From the IMG/VR virus record IMGVR_UViG_3300031857_001307, positions 1-24,690 of that record: a DNA stretch of 24,690 nt. One strand, given 5' to 3'. Both the position numbers and the translations under genes were made by a program. The notes under the pieces are model-generated. The model was not told the origin of the DNA and did no database searches. It saw nothing but the letters and a program-made list of their open reading frames with translations. Below, piece after piece: positions 8,500 to 15,436 of the stretch; position 1 is the stretch's first letter, and each line of letters opens with the position of its first letter. The stretch is from a virus.

Positions 8500-10002
8500 A
8501 TGTCCATTTTAAGATCGTATTTTAATAAAAATAACACAATCATATCAAATACGGACATCAACACGGGAAGAAACCCCGTGCTTGAGCTAAATTTTGGCAG
8601 TTCCGATTTTATTGTGCCGAATTATGGTTATACAAGATTTATATTTGATATTGATTTATCCTTACTTCTGGAAAGCATAGACACCGGTGTTATATCAACA
8701 GGTTGCACAACAGGAATGACCCACACATTAAAGATGACAAACACATCATCTTTTGATAATGAATTGCTTAACACCTTCATGACAAATTCAAGAAGAAGGG
8801 CAACATCATTTGATTTAATTCTTTTCCGCATCCCGCAAACATCTGGCAACACCGGAAACATTCAAGAATGGGATGAAGGTGTTGGATTTGACTTTAATGA
8901 CTTCAATCTAACAAAGAACAGCGCATACGGGGGAATATCCCCATATACTTACGTTGATAGCAGGGCGTTCTCAACACGCCCATCAAACTGGTATAAAACA
9001 ACCACCGTATCTGATTGGTCTGAGCCCGGAATATATAACAACAAAAACGAAGGGTTGGTTAATTATTCTGGTTTAACAATCGTGGCGACGCAACACTTTG
9101 AATTGGGAAATGAAGACCTAGATATGGATATGACAAATGAGATTAATTCCATTATAAATGGAACATTAACTGGCGTCACAGGTTGGGGTCTTGCTTATGT
9201 CCCAGAAATTGAAAACATATCAGGTTTAACTGATAGTTATAGCGTTGCTTTCTTCACACGACATACGCAAACATTCTACGAACCATTCCTACAAACAACC
9301 TACGACGACCTAATCCAAGATGATAGAAACCAGTTCTTGAAAAACCAAGAAAACAAACTTTATCTATACATATATCAGAATGGGGACTTCGTTAATCTGG
9401 ACAATCCCCCAACCGTTCAAATCCAAGATAGAAATGGAACAATAGTTCCGGGAATGACCGCTTTAACCACATGTTTAAAAACAAAAGGTGTTTATGAGGT
9501 TGTGGTTCCAAATGGTTTCACCGGCTCACCAACCCCATGCACATTCTACGATATATGGGAAAACTTATATATTAACGGACAAAGCGTTCCAAATGTTGAA
9601 AACCAATTTATCCTCCAGCAATTAAGCGCCGGCATACAGATTGGTTCAACATCACAAGAACCACAAAAGTTTGGTTTTGACTTCTATGGAATAAAACAAA
9701 ATGAAAAAATTCTTAACACCGACATAAGGAAGGTTGGGGTTACAATTAAAAAAGCATATACAGCACAAAATATGCTCCTGGATGTATCTGGATTTTATAG
9801 AGTTTATGTGAAAGAAGGAACAACAGAAGTTCTGGTTCAAGATTGGACGCCGCTCAACCGAACACCAAATCAATATTATTTCATATTTGATATGAGAGAT
9901 AAGGTGCCAAATCAATATTATGTTGATATGCAAGTGAATACTTCAGGAGAGAAAGATACTTATAAAAGAGAATTAACCTTTGAAATCGTAAATACAAAAT
10001 GA
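8500..10002 (+). CDS. virion structural protein, DNRLRE-like N-terminal part
   Basis: A 500-aa protein. The N-terminal ~230 residues follow the layout of DNRLRE-type surface/structural domains. They have a strand-rich opening (YTRFIFDIDLSLL), a paired strand (ATSFDLILFRIP), an aromatic acidic turn (IQEWDEGVGFDF), a Trp-rich SNWYKTTTVSDWSEPG and a later helix (DLDMDMTNEINSII). The C-terminal ~200 residues contain what look like Ig-like or beta-sandwich modules (NPPTVQIQDRNGTIVPG, DVSGFYRVYVKEGTTEVLVQ). Such proteins are found on tail or baseplate surfaces of marine T4-like phages. The start is taken at 8500; an ATG at 8495 is in another frame. It overlaps the 151-aa gene by 4 nt (ATGA). The domain call is from pattern memory. 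Confidence 0.6.
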   Translation: MSILRSYFNKNNTIISNTDINTGRNPVLELNFGSSDFIVPNYGYTRFIFDIDLSLLLESIDTGVISTGCTTGMTHTLKMTNTSSFDNELLNTFMTNSRRRATSFDLILFRIPQTSGNTGNIQEWDEGVGFDFNDFNLTKNSAYGGISPYTYVDSRAFSTRPSNWYKTTTVSDWSEPGIYNNKNEGLVNYSGLTIVATQHFELGNEDLDMDMTNEINSIINGTLTGVTGWGLAYVPEIENISGLTDSYSVAFFTRHTQTFYEPFLQTTYDDLIQDDRNQFLKNQENKLYLYIYQNGDFVNLDNPPTVQIQDRNGTIVPGMTALTTCLKTKGVYEVVVPNGFTGSPTPCTFYDIWENLYINGQSVPNVENQFILQQLSAGIQIGSTSQEPQKFGFDFYGIKQNEKILNTDIRKVGVTIKKAYTAQNMLLDVSGFYRVYVKEGTTEVLVQDWTPLNRTPNQYYFIFDMRDKVPNQYYVDMQVNTSGEKDTYKRELTFEIVNTK

Positions 10003-10454
10003 GAACAATCAAATTAAAAGAAAGCGACATCACCAGATTGGTGAAAAAAGTATTAAAAGAACAAGAAACCGCAAATTATATGTTCTTTAGTAACCTAGAG
10101 CAAATCAAACGACAGTGCGAAATGTTGCTCGAGATGGATCATACCATGATTGATGAAATATTATCAAACGGTCATGATTGGGCTGATGACCATATCGCGG
10201 AAGCAAAAGTGAATATGGATCAGGTTTTTGATTTTATTATGAATGAAAAAAATGAGGAAGGTGATTATGATGAAATGAATGAAGGTGAAGAATTAACTGA
10301 AAAAAAGAAAAAAAATACAGCCACAAATCCTAAATTATGGAAACAAGCATTAGCTTGGGCGAGATTAAGATATGATGTGTGCCCAAGCGCATATTGTAAC
10401 GGTGCGGCAGTCAAAAGATATAATAGTCAAGGTGGTAAATGGACTAAAAAATAA
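9999..10454 (+). CDS. 151-aa protein with LKE-type N-terminal leader and a DUF5872-like tail
   Basis: The N-terminus RTIKLKESDITRLVKKVLKE is a basic amphipathic helix ending in Leu-Lys-Glu (residues 19-21). That fits the (L/I)xE cleavage rule of T4-type prohead proteases and resembles capsid-targeting leaders of internal head proteins. The middle is acidic and helical, with a Glu-rich linker and a Lys run. The last ~45 residues (LWKQALAWARLRYDVCPSAY, then a GGKW end) resemble a small domain of unknown function seen in phage and giant-virus proteins (DUF5872-like, from memory). A role as an injected or internal head protein is inference. It is coupled to the preceding virion gene by an ATGA overlap and followed by a 46-nt gap. 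Confidence 0.65.
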   Translation: MRTIKLKESDITRLVKKVLKEQETANYMFFSNLEQIKRQCEMLLEMDHTMIDEILSNGHDWADDHIAEAKVNMDQVFDFIMNEKNEEGDYDEMNEGEELTEKKKKNTATNPKLWKQALAWARLRYDVCPSAYCNGAAVKRYNSQGGKWTKK

Positions 10455-10487
10455 TTTACAAACATAGCAACTTTATCCGTATATAAT

Positions 10488-10495
10488 ATATTTAT
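10488..10495 (+). promoter_or_regulatory. ATATTTAT motif, candidate late promoter element
   Basis: ATATTTAT within TAATATATTTATATTAT in the 46-nt gap before the HNH endonuclease gene. It ends 5 nt before the ATG. Confidence 0.4.
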
Positions 10496-10500
10496 ATTAT

Positions 10501-11409
10501 ATGGATACACTAAAAAAATGTAATTTTTGTGGTGAGGAAAAAGCACTCACTGAATTTTATGCGTCACATAAGGGCGCAAAATGTAAAACGTGTTTTTTAC
10601 AGTCCGGTAGGATTTATAAAAAAAACAGAAGGTCTTCAGAAGAATTTAATAGTAGGGAAAAATTAAAATACCAAGAACGAAAAATAAGGTTGTGGGCTAA
10701 TGTTCTATTAAATTATACAAAAGGAAGGAAAATTGAGAATAATTTAGAAGTGGTGGATATTTTAAATTTGTATGAAAAACAAAACGGTCTGTGTTATTGG
10801 TATAAAATTCCTTTGAAGCCGTCACTAACTAATAAACATCCGCAACAACCATCTATTGATAGATTAGATAGAAATAAGGGGTACGTTAAAGATAATATTG
10901 TATTATCCTGTTATGCTGCTAATATTGGTAGAAATGAATCTGATTTAGAGACTTGGAATGATTTTATTGAATTGCTAAACAACAATCATAAAAATCACAT
11001 AGGTAAAAATGATGAATACGAAAAATTAAAAATAAAATTAGACCAGTCAGACGATAGAGACGAGTATGTGGTATATGATGAAACACTAAACTCATACACA
11101 ACAAAAAATATTAACGAATTTTTTAGACAAAACGATTTGGGCGTCAAAAATGTGAATGCTATACGAAAAAAGAGTAAAAGAAATATTCAAAAGGGAGTTA
11201 TAGTATTAAATAGGACTAAGGGTGAAACAATCCAAAAAAGAGTTTATCATTTAATATCGCCAGAAAATGTCAAATATAAATTATTTTCTCTGCGCTCATT
11301 TTGTAAACAAAATAATCTAAATGATAGTGCTTTACAAAGATTAGCAAAAAAAGAAATAAATTATTATAAAGGTTGGCAGTGCGAATACGAAACGATTACG
11401 TTAAAATAA
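10501..11409 (+). CDS. free-standing HNH homing endonuclease
   Basis: A 302-aa protein. An N-terminal zinc-ribbon-like module has Cys7-x2-Cys10 and Cys28-x2-Cys31. An HNH-type nuclease core lies at about residues 92-145: NGLCYWYKIPL, then PSIDRLDRNKGYVKDNIVL with the conserved Asp120-Arg and Asn132, then AANIGRN with the final Asn141. The C-terminus (LRSFCKQNNLNDSALQRL, ending KGWQCEYE) resembles the NUMOD-type DNA-binding repeats of homing endonucleases. Such enzymes cut an allele lacking the element and spread by repair. No intron or split gene is visible on either side. It sits at the plus/minus junction, with its stop one base from the stop of the convergent 215-aa gene, and no terminator lies between them. 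Confidence 0.82.
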   Translation: MDTLKKCNFCGEEKALTEFYASHKGAKCKTCFLQSGRIYKKNRRSSEEFNSREKLKYQERKIRLWANVLLNYTKGRKIENNLEVVDILNLYEKQNGLCYWYKIPLKPSLTNKHPQQPSIDRLDRNKGYVKDNIVLSCYAANIGRNESDLETWNDFIELLNNNHKNHIGKNDEYEKLKIKLDQSDDRDEYVVYDETLNSYTTKNINEFFRQNDLGVKNVNAIRKKSKRNIQKGVIVLNRTKGETIQKRVYHLISPENVKYKLFSLRSFCKQNNLNDSALQRLAKKEINYYKGWQCEYETITLK

Positions 11410-11410
11410 T

Positions 11411-12058
11411 TCATTTCTTTGGTTTATAACTAACCATCGTTGGCGCATTTCCCTTTCCAGATTTTGGATTTTGTTTTTCCGCCCTTCTTTTTTGAGCACA
11501 AGCCGCTTTCTTTTGAGCATCTGACATTTTACCCGCAACACCAGCAGCACGACATTTTGGATATGATTTAGAATCCGCATCCGATCTTCCACACGGAGGA
11601 TGCTTACCATTCTTATCCCTACTACAAATATTAACCCACGGACCCTTCGGTTGCTTACTCCCTTTTGGTTTTTTCTTGGTGCCAAACCAAACCGCCAAAT
11701 CTTCCTTCAATAACTCCTCCTTTAATGGTAATCCATTCATAGTTGGGTTAATCGCAGATCCCTCCTCATCATTCTGCCCTTGATACTTTTTTTTCAGATT
11801 TTTAACAATTTTTGACATCTTACGAGTTTTTGTCTCAATACTTTTTCTTTTTGCCGGAGTTTCATTAAAATCACCATCCGCTTCCTCATACGCCAACTCC
11901 GCATTCGTATATTGATACACGGGCTCAATAAATGGCTCCAGTTGATCTTTCTCCCAAGATTGGGGTGCTAATACTATTGGCACCTTATAATTCCCTGAGA
12001 CGGCAGCAGAAGTGGCTTCTTTAAGAATCTTTTTTATTGTTGCTTTGATATTATCCAT
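11411..12058 (-). CDS. 215-aa basic protein with LKE-type N-terminal leader
   Basis: I place the start at 12058 (MDNIKATIKKILKEATSA). A longer frame runs to 12133, but it would overlap the divergent gene and include the ATATTTAT motif at 12077, which lies 18 nt upstream of the chosen ATG. The leader ends in Leu12-Lys13-Glu14 before Ala, a good prohead-protease site. The middle is charged. The last ~80 residues are basic and Cys-bearing (GPWVNICSRDKNGKHPPCGR, then YPKCRAAGVAGKMSDAQKKA), resembling a short domain of unknown function seen in phage and giant-virus proteins. The basic tail would suit DNA binding inside the head. Function is unknown. Confidence 0.68.
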   Translation of the reverse strand: MDNIKATIKKILKEATSAAVSGNYKVPIVLAPQSWEKDQLEPFIEPVYQYTNAELAYEEADGDFNETPAKRKSIETKTRKMSKIVKNLKKKYQGQNDEEGSAINPTMNGLPLKEELLKEDLAVWFGTKKKPKGSKQPKGPWVNICSRDKNGKHPPCGRSDADSKSYPKCRAAGVAGKMSDAQKKAACAQKRRAEKQNPKSGKGNAPTMVSYKPKK

Positions 12059-12076
12059 AAAAGAATTATTATTAAT

Positions 12077-12084
12077 ATAAATAT
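12077..12084 (-). promoter_or_regulatory. ATATTTAT motif (minus strand), candidate late promoter element
   Basis: Reads AGATATTTATATTAA on the minus strand, ending 18 nt before the ATG at 12058. On the plus strand the same bases read TATAAATA (12076-12083), the T4 late-promoter core, 9 nt before the plus-strand ATG at 12093, so the site may serve both divergent genes. Confidence 0.45.
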
Positions 12085-12092
12085 CTAGAATT

Positions 12093-12326
12093 ATGGAACA
12101 GAAAGAACCAATCGGCGCTTTATTTGATAGCATATTATATTACACACCAGACGACTTAAATAATCTTATAGATGGTTTAACGCGAGAACAATCTTTTTAC
12201 GTTTTATCCCAGTGCGTTGAGTACGCACATAAGTCTGGATTATTATCGCTAAGTGAGTCTGAATTAGCATCAAAAGCTCTTAGGGTTATGAATCAAAAAA
12301 TTGTATCGCAAGATATTATTGGTTAA
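12093..12326 (+). CDS. hypothetical protein, 77 aa
   Basis: Small, acidic and helical by composition (TPDDLNNLIDGLTREQSFYV, then SLSESELASKALRVMNQK). No family is recognised. It is a lone plus-strand gene inside the minus-strand block, divergent from the 215-aa gene. It is followed 5 bases after its stop by a bidirectional hairpin terminator, so it looks like a complete one-gene transcription unit. That layout, with the T4-like TATAAATA 9 nt before its ATG, is the main support. Confidence 0.65.
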   Translation: MEQKEPIGALFDSILYYTPDDLNNLIDGLTREQSFYVLSQCVEYAHKSGLLSLSESELASKALRVMNQKIVSQDIIG

Positions 12327-12331
12327 AACAA

Positions 12332-12355
12332 AAAAGGGCGCTGATGCGCCCTTTT
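12332..12355. terminator. bidirectional rho-independent terminator
   Basis: A perfect 10-bp stem (AAAAGGGCGC / GCGCCCTTTT) with a TGAT loop lies between the convergent stops of the 77-aa gene (+) and the 384-aa gene (-). A/T runs on both sides make it usable in both directions. Confidence 0.88.
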
Positions 12356-12356
12356 A

Positions 12357-13511
12357 TTATTTATTTGTAGCAACTGCTTTATTTGTCTCAGTCTGCCCAG
12401 TAGCTGCTGGATCAGGTTGAGAAAAGAAATCCTCAATCTTAATAATCTTACCGCAGTTATCCATAGTGGCAACTTTCCTAACATCACCCTTAGCCATTCT
12501 ATCTGCGCGATTTTTAGCTGTCCCCATGTAACTAGGACCACTTATCTTTTTACCGTCATCAAACACAGACATTACAAGTGGGGCTTCATGACATTTTTCT
12601 GACATACACTTAAATGCAACCTCAACCGTTTCTGATGTTCCTAGTATTTGTTTTGCTTTTTCAGGGCTAACAGTCAAAGTTTGTTTTCTTGCCCCAGCAC
12701 TAGGATAATTATTTAAACTAAAAATATCTGTTCCAGTTTCATTACATGTAATTGGAACGTTATTTAATAATAACGTAAATTGCGCATCATTACAATTATG
12801 ATATTTGTCATTATCAGAACCTACTGGTATATATTTAACTTCAATATTTAAGTTGAAGTCACATTCAAATCTTGTTAACCCTTTAACCTCAATTGTTGCC
12901 GACACAAATTGTTCCGCAATAGCTTCTGGACTATTCCTTACCGTCGCAGAACCAATTACAGGTTGCGCTATTTGTATTTCTGGCAATTGTTTAACCAAAC
13001 CGTCAGAAACTACTGATTGAAGTTGTTGTGTCAAAAGTTCTTGTATTGTAGCGCTTCTTTTTTTCGCCAATTCACCCGGATTTAATCTTGGGCTACCTGG
13101 AGCTTCGTTATCTTTGTTGGGGACCGCAGACTCACCCGAAGCAATAGTTATTCGGGTAATTTGTGGTATGAAAAATTTATTCAAAAAATCTCTAACTTCT
13201 TGAACCGCATTTGTAACCTGTGTCACAATAGTTGTGCTGCCGTCAGCACTGTTAGCTTTATTACTCCAGAATCCACTTGCAAAGTTGAATTGTATTGTCA
13301 TCTTATCAGTAGCTTGAATTGGGTCGCCCTTTTCATCAGTCATCAATCCATATTTTTTAGCAAATTCCCTCGGTGTTAAAGTTTTCTCAACTTCTGGTTG
13401 TTGGGTAACTTGTTGTTCTAGAAATAAATATTGTTTTTTTGATGCCGATTCATGTAGATTTATAATCCTACGTCTTTCTTCATCATCAATATTCCAATTT
13501 TGTTTTATCAT
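12357..13511 (-). CDS. 384-aa probable virion-associated protein, possible OmpA-like middle domain
   Basis: No certain family. The N-terminus (IDDEERRRIINLHESASKK) is a charged helix with a Leu19-His20-Glu21 site before Ser, fitting prohead-protease cleavage. Residues ~65-170 have a layout reminiscent of OmpA C-terminal domains: a strand (MTIQFNFASGFW), a helix (TNAVQEVRDFLNKF), a strand (ITRITIASGESA), then LNPGELAKKRSATIQELL, which recalls the 'N-x-LSxxRA' helix. The C-terminal half contains two close Cys pairs (FKCMSEKCHE and others) and a Thr/Ala-rich tail. It forms its own transcription unit, with a terminator before and after and the ATATTTAT motif 18 nt upstream of the ATG. The OmpA comparison is weak and by eye. 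Confidence 0.7.
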   Translation of the reverse strand: MIKQNWNIDDEERRRIINLHESASKKQYLFLEQQVTQQPEVEKTLTPREFAKKYGLMTDEKGDPIQATDKMTIQFNFASGFWSNKANSADGSTTIVTQVTNAVQEVRDFLNKFFIPQITRITIASGESAVPNKDNEAPGSPRLNPGELAKKRSATIQELLTQQLQSVVSDGLVKQLPEIQIAQPVIGSATVRNSPEAIAEQFVSATIEVKGLTRFECDFNLNIEVKYIPVGSDNDKYHNCNDAQFTLLLNNVPITCNETGTDIFSLNNYPSAGARKQTLTVSPEKAKQILGTSETVEVAFKCMSEKCHEAPLVMSVFDDGKKISGPSYMGTAKNRADRMAKGDVRKVATMDNCGKIIKIEDFFSQPDPAATGQTETNKAVATNK

Positions 13512-13529
13512 GATCTTTATCTTTTTTAT

Positions 13530-13537
13530 ATAAATAT
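13530..13537 (-). promoter_or_regulatory. ATATTTAT motif (minus strand), candidate late promoter element
   Basis: Reads CTAATATTTATATAAA on the minus strand, ending 18 nt before the ATG of the 384-aa gene. It lies just downstream of the capsid-gene terminator, so a new transcript can start here. Confidence 0.5.
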
Positions 13538-13554
13538 TAGTTGTAAGTAAAAAA

Positions 13555-13578
13555 AAAGGGAGACAATTGTCTCCCTTT
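13555..13578 (-). terminator. rho-independent terminator after the major capsid gene
   Basis: A perfect 10-bp stem (AAAGGGAGAC / GTCTCCCTTT) with an AATT loop is followed on the minus strand by a run of about nine T (13549-13557). It lies 20 nt past the capsid stop codon and ends the minus-strand scaffold-capsid transcript. Confidence 0.93.
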
Positions 13579-13598
13579 GTAAATATCTCTGAGAAATA

Positions 13599-15404
13599 TT
13601 ATCTCAATTCTTGTAAGTCAAATGTTCTAACTCCATCAACTGTAATTCTACCATAGAACCTGTTGTTTACCATCTTCTTAGCATATCTTGTCATGATACC
13701 TTTGATTGGTGTAAAGTTGAATGGGTTATACATAGTTGGTGTAAGTTGTAATGGAACATACGGTGCGTAGATATAACCTGTGTCAAGCAAAGAAGTTCCT
13801 TTATGACCCAACAACACTTGGTTAGCTGGGAAGTAAGGGTCTCTATAAACCTGATATCTACCTGCTAATGTTCCAACTCTTTCAATACCCATGTTATATT
13901 GATCCTGCTCAGGGGCAGCATTTGAAACGTGGAAGTATTCAAGGTCGTCAAAAATTGCACTAATTTCAGAAGAAACTACAATCCAGTTAGCACCACCTCT
14001 AAGAGTTGATTTGTGGATTTGAGCTGAAATTTGGTTAATTGCTGTAATCAACGTTTGGTTCCAGTCTTTCTGAGTATAAGGAACAGCGTTTGATCCTAAT
14101 CTCTTCCAACCATTATAATCCCATCTCAAGTTCCAAGCAGCACCTTTTCTAAGGTCTCTCAAAATTTCTCTATCGATTTCCGCAGCAACTTGTTCAGACA
14201 ACAACGCAGTCAATTCAGCTTCTGCATCTATGTTATGGAATGCTGCAACGTCCTGCGCCATTTCTGGTGACCACTGAGCTCTTAACTTTCTTTCAGTTAC
14301 AGAAACTGTTACTGACATAAGATCAAACGAAACTTCACCTATCTTATCTTCAAATTCCAATTCTTTGTAAATTCTGTATGTTGCAGTAAATGCAGCATCA
14401 GCTAAGGTAGTCGATGTAAATGTTGATCCAGAATAACCATCAAGTGAATTGGCTCCAACAGTTGCCGGAACTTGTAAGTCAATTTCCAAATAAATTTGTC
14501 CATTTACGTCACAAATGTTATCATATTGACCACCACCAGTTTTAGAGTCTGGGAATACTAATGTATCGTTGTTGTTACCATACTGTACAATACCTTTTCC
14601 ATATCTTTGAGTTACAACTCTAAACAAATAAGGATTATTTACATTTGCTGATGTGTATATGTTTCCGGCAACACCGTAAATTGTCAAATCAGAAAGAAAT
14701 GATTCGTTATCAATTGGGTTACCATCAGGTCCAATTAACTTACCAGCACCAGCGTTAGCAAATCCTGACATGATTACTAATACTTTTCTAAATACTGAAT
14801 CAGGGTTACCAGTTGTTGCGCTATAACCGTAAGGTGCCAAATTTAACGTGGTATTATTCCATGCTGCCGTTGTAACAGTTGCTGTGATAGCAGAATATTG
14901 ACCTTTTGAGTAATCAAACAATCCAGGAGGATCCAAAGCTGGCTCATTACCTTCATAAAATCTATCATAAAGGTCTCTACCATTATTATAGTTATAACCC
15001 TCATTTGGCGATGCCGGGCCACCTGGCGCACCATAAGGTGGATAATGCTCAGATGTACCTGGTTGATATGCTTGAATATTTGGTACAAAGTAGAACAATT
15101 TACCAATTGGTAAGTTCATAGCTTGAACCGATACGATGTCATTAGCCAAAAGTTTAGAGAATACTCTTCTTACTATTGGAAATACAACAGTTTCGAATGA
15201 TCCTGTGTCTGATGTAGTTGCAGCTTCGTTAATCAAGTACGAAGCTTGGTTTTCATACAACTGGGCAACGTTTTCTCTCATGTGACCTTTAAGTCCTTCA
15301 AGAAATCCTAATTTATCCCACTTGCCAATTGTGTCTTCTTTGATAACTTTCAAGTGCTTAAGACCGATGTTACCAACAAGACCTGATTCTAATAATGCTC
15401 CCAT
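13599..15404 (-). CDS. 23: major capsid protein, T4 gp23-like
   Basis: A 601-aa protein, longer than T4 gp23 (521 aa), with extra loops in the middle. Recognisable gp23 blocks are VVFPIVRRVFSKLLANDIVS near residue 72, then RAQWSPEMAQDVAAFHNIDA and AEAELTALLSEQVAAEIDRE, and a C-terminal MTRYAKKMVNNRFYG. The N-terminal ~60 residues look like the propeptide: YLINE before Ala-Ala gives an Ile-x-Glu site after Glu60, near the T4 cleavage position (Glu65). It forms the hexamers of the head shell. The start follows an A-rich leader without a Shine-Dalgarno sequence, 32 nt after the scaffold stop, and a strong terminator follows the gene. Confidence 0.96.
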   Translation of the reverse strand: MGALLESGLVGNIGLKHLKVIKEDTIGKWDKLGFLEGLKGHMRENVAQLYENQASYLINEAATTSDTGSFETVVFPIVRRVFSKLLANDIVSVQAMNLPIGKLFYFVPNIQAYQPGTSEHYPPYGAPGGPASPNEGYNYNNGRDLYDRFYEGNEPALDPPGLFDYSKGQYSAITATVTTAAWNNTTLNLAPYGYSATTGNPDSVFRKVLVIMSGFANAGAGKLIGPDGNPIDNESFLSDLTIYGVAGNIYTSANVNNPYLFRVVTQRYGKGIVQYGNNNDTLVFPDSKTGGGQYDNICDVNGQIYLEIDLQVPATVGANSLDGYSGSTFTSTTLADAAFTATYRIYKELEFEDKIGEVSFDLMSVTVSVTERKLRAQWSPEMAQDVAAFHNIDAEAELTALLSEQVAAEIDREILRDLRKGAAWNLRWDYNGWKRLGSNAVPYTQKDWNQTLITAINQISAQIHKSTLRGGANWIVVSSEISAIFDDLEYFHVSNAAPEQDQYNMGIERVGTLAGRYQVYRDPYFPANQVLLGHKGTSLLDTGYIYAPYVPLQLTPTMYNPFNFTPIKGIMTRYAKKMVNNRFYGRITVDGVRTFDLQELR

Positions 15405-15436
15405 TTTTTTCTTGTTTTTTTTGTTTTTATTTTTTT

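Noticed and set aside
12059-12133. N-terminal extension of the 215-aa protein to a start at 12133
   Set aside because: It would overlap the divergent 77-aa gene and translate through the ATATTTAT motif; the ATG at 12058 gives a leader that fits the neighbouring proteins.
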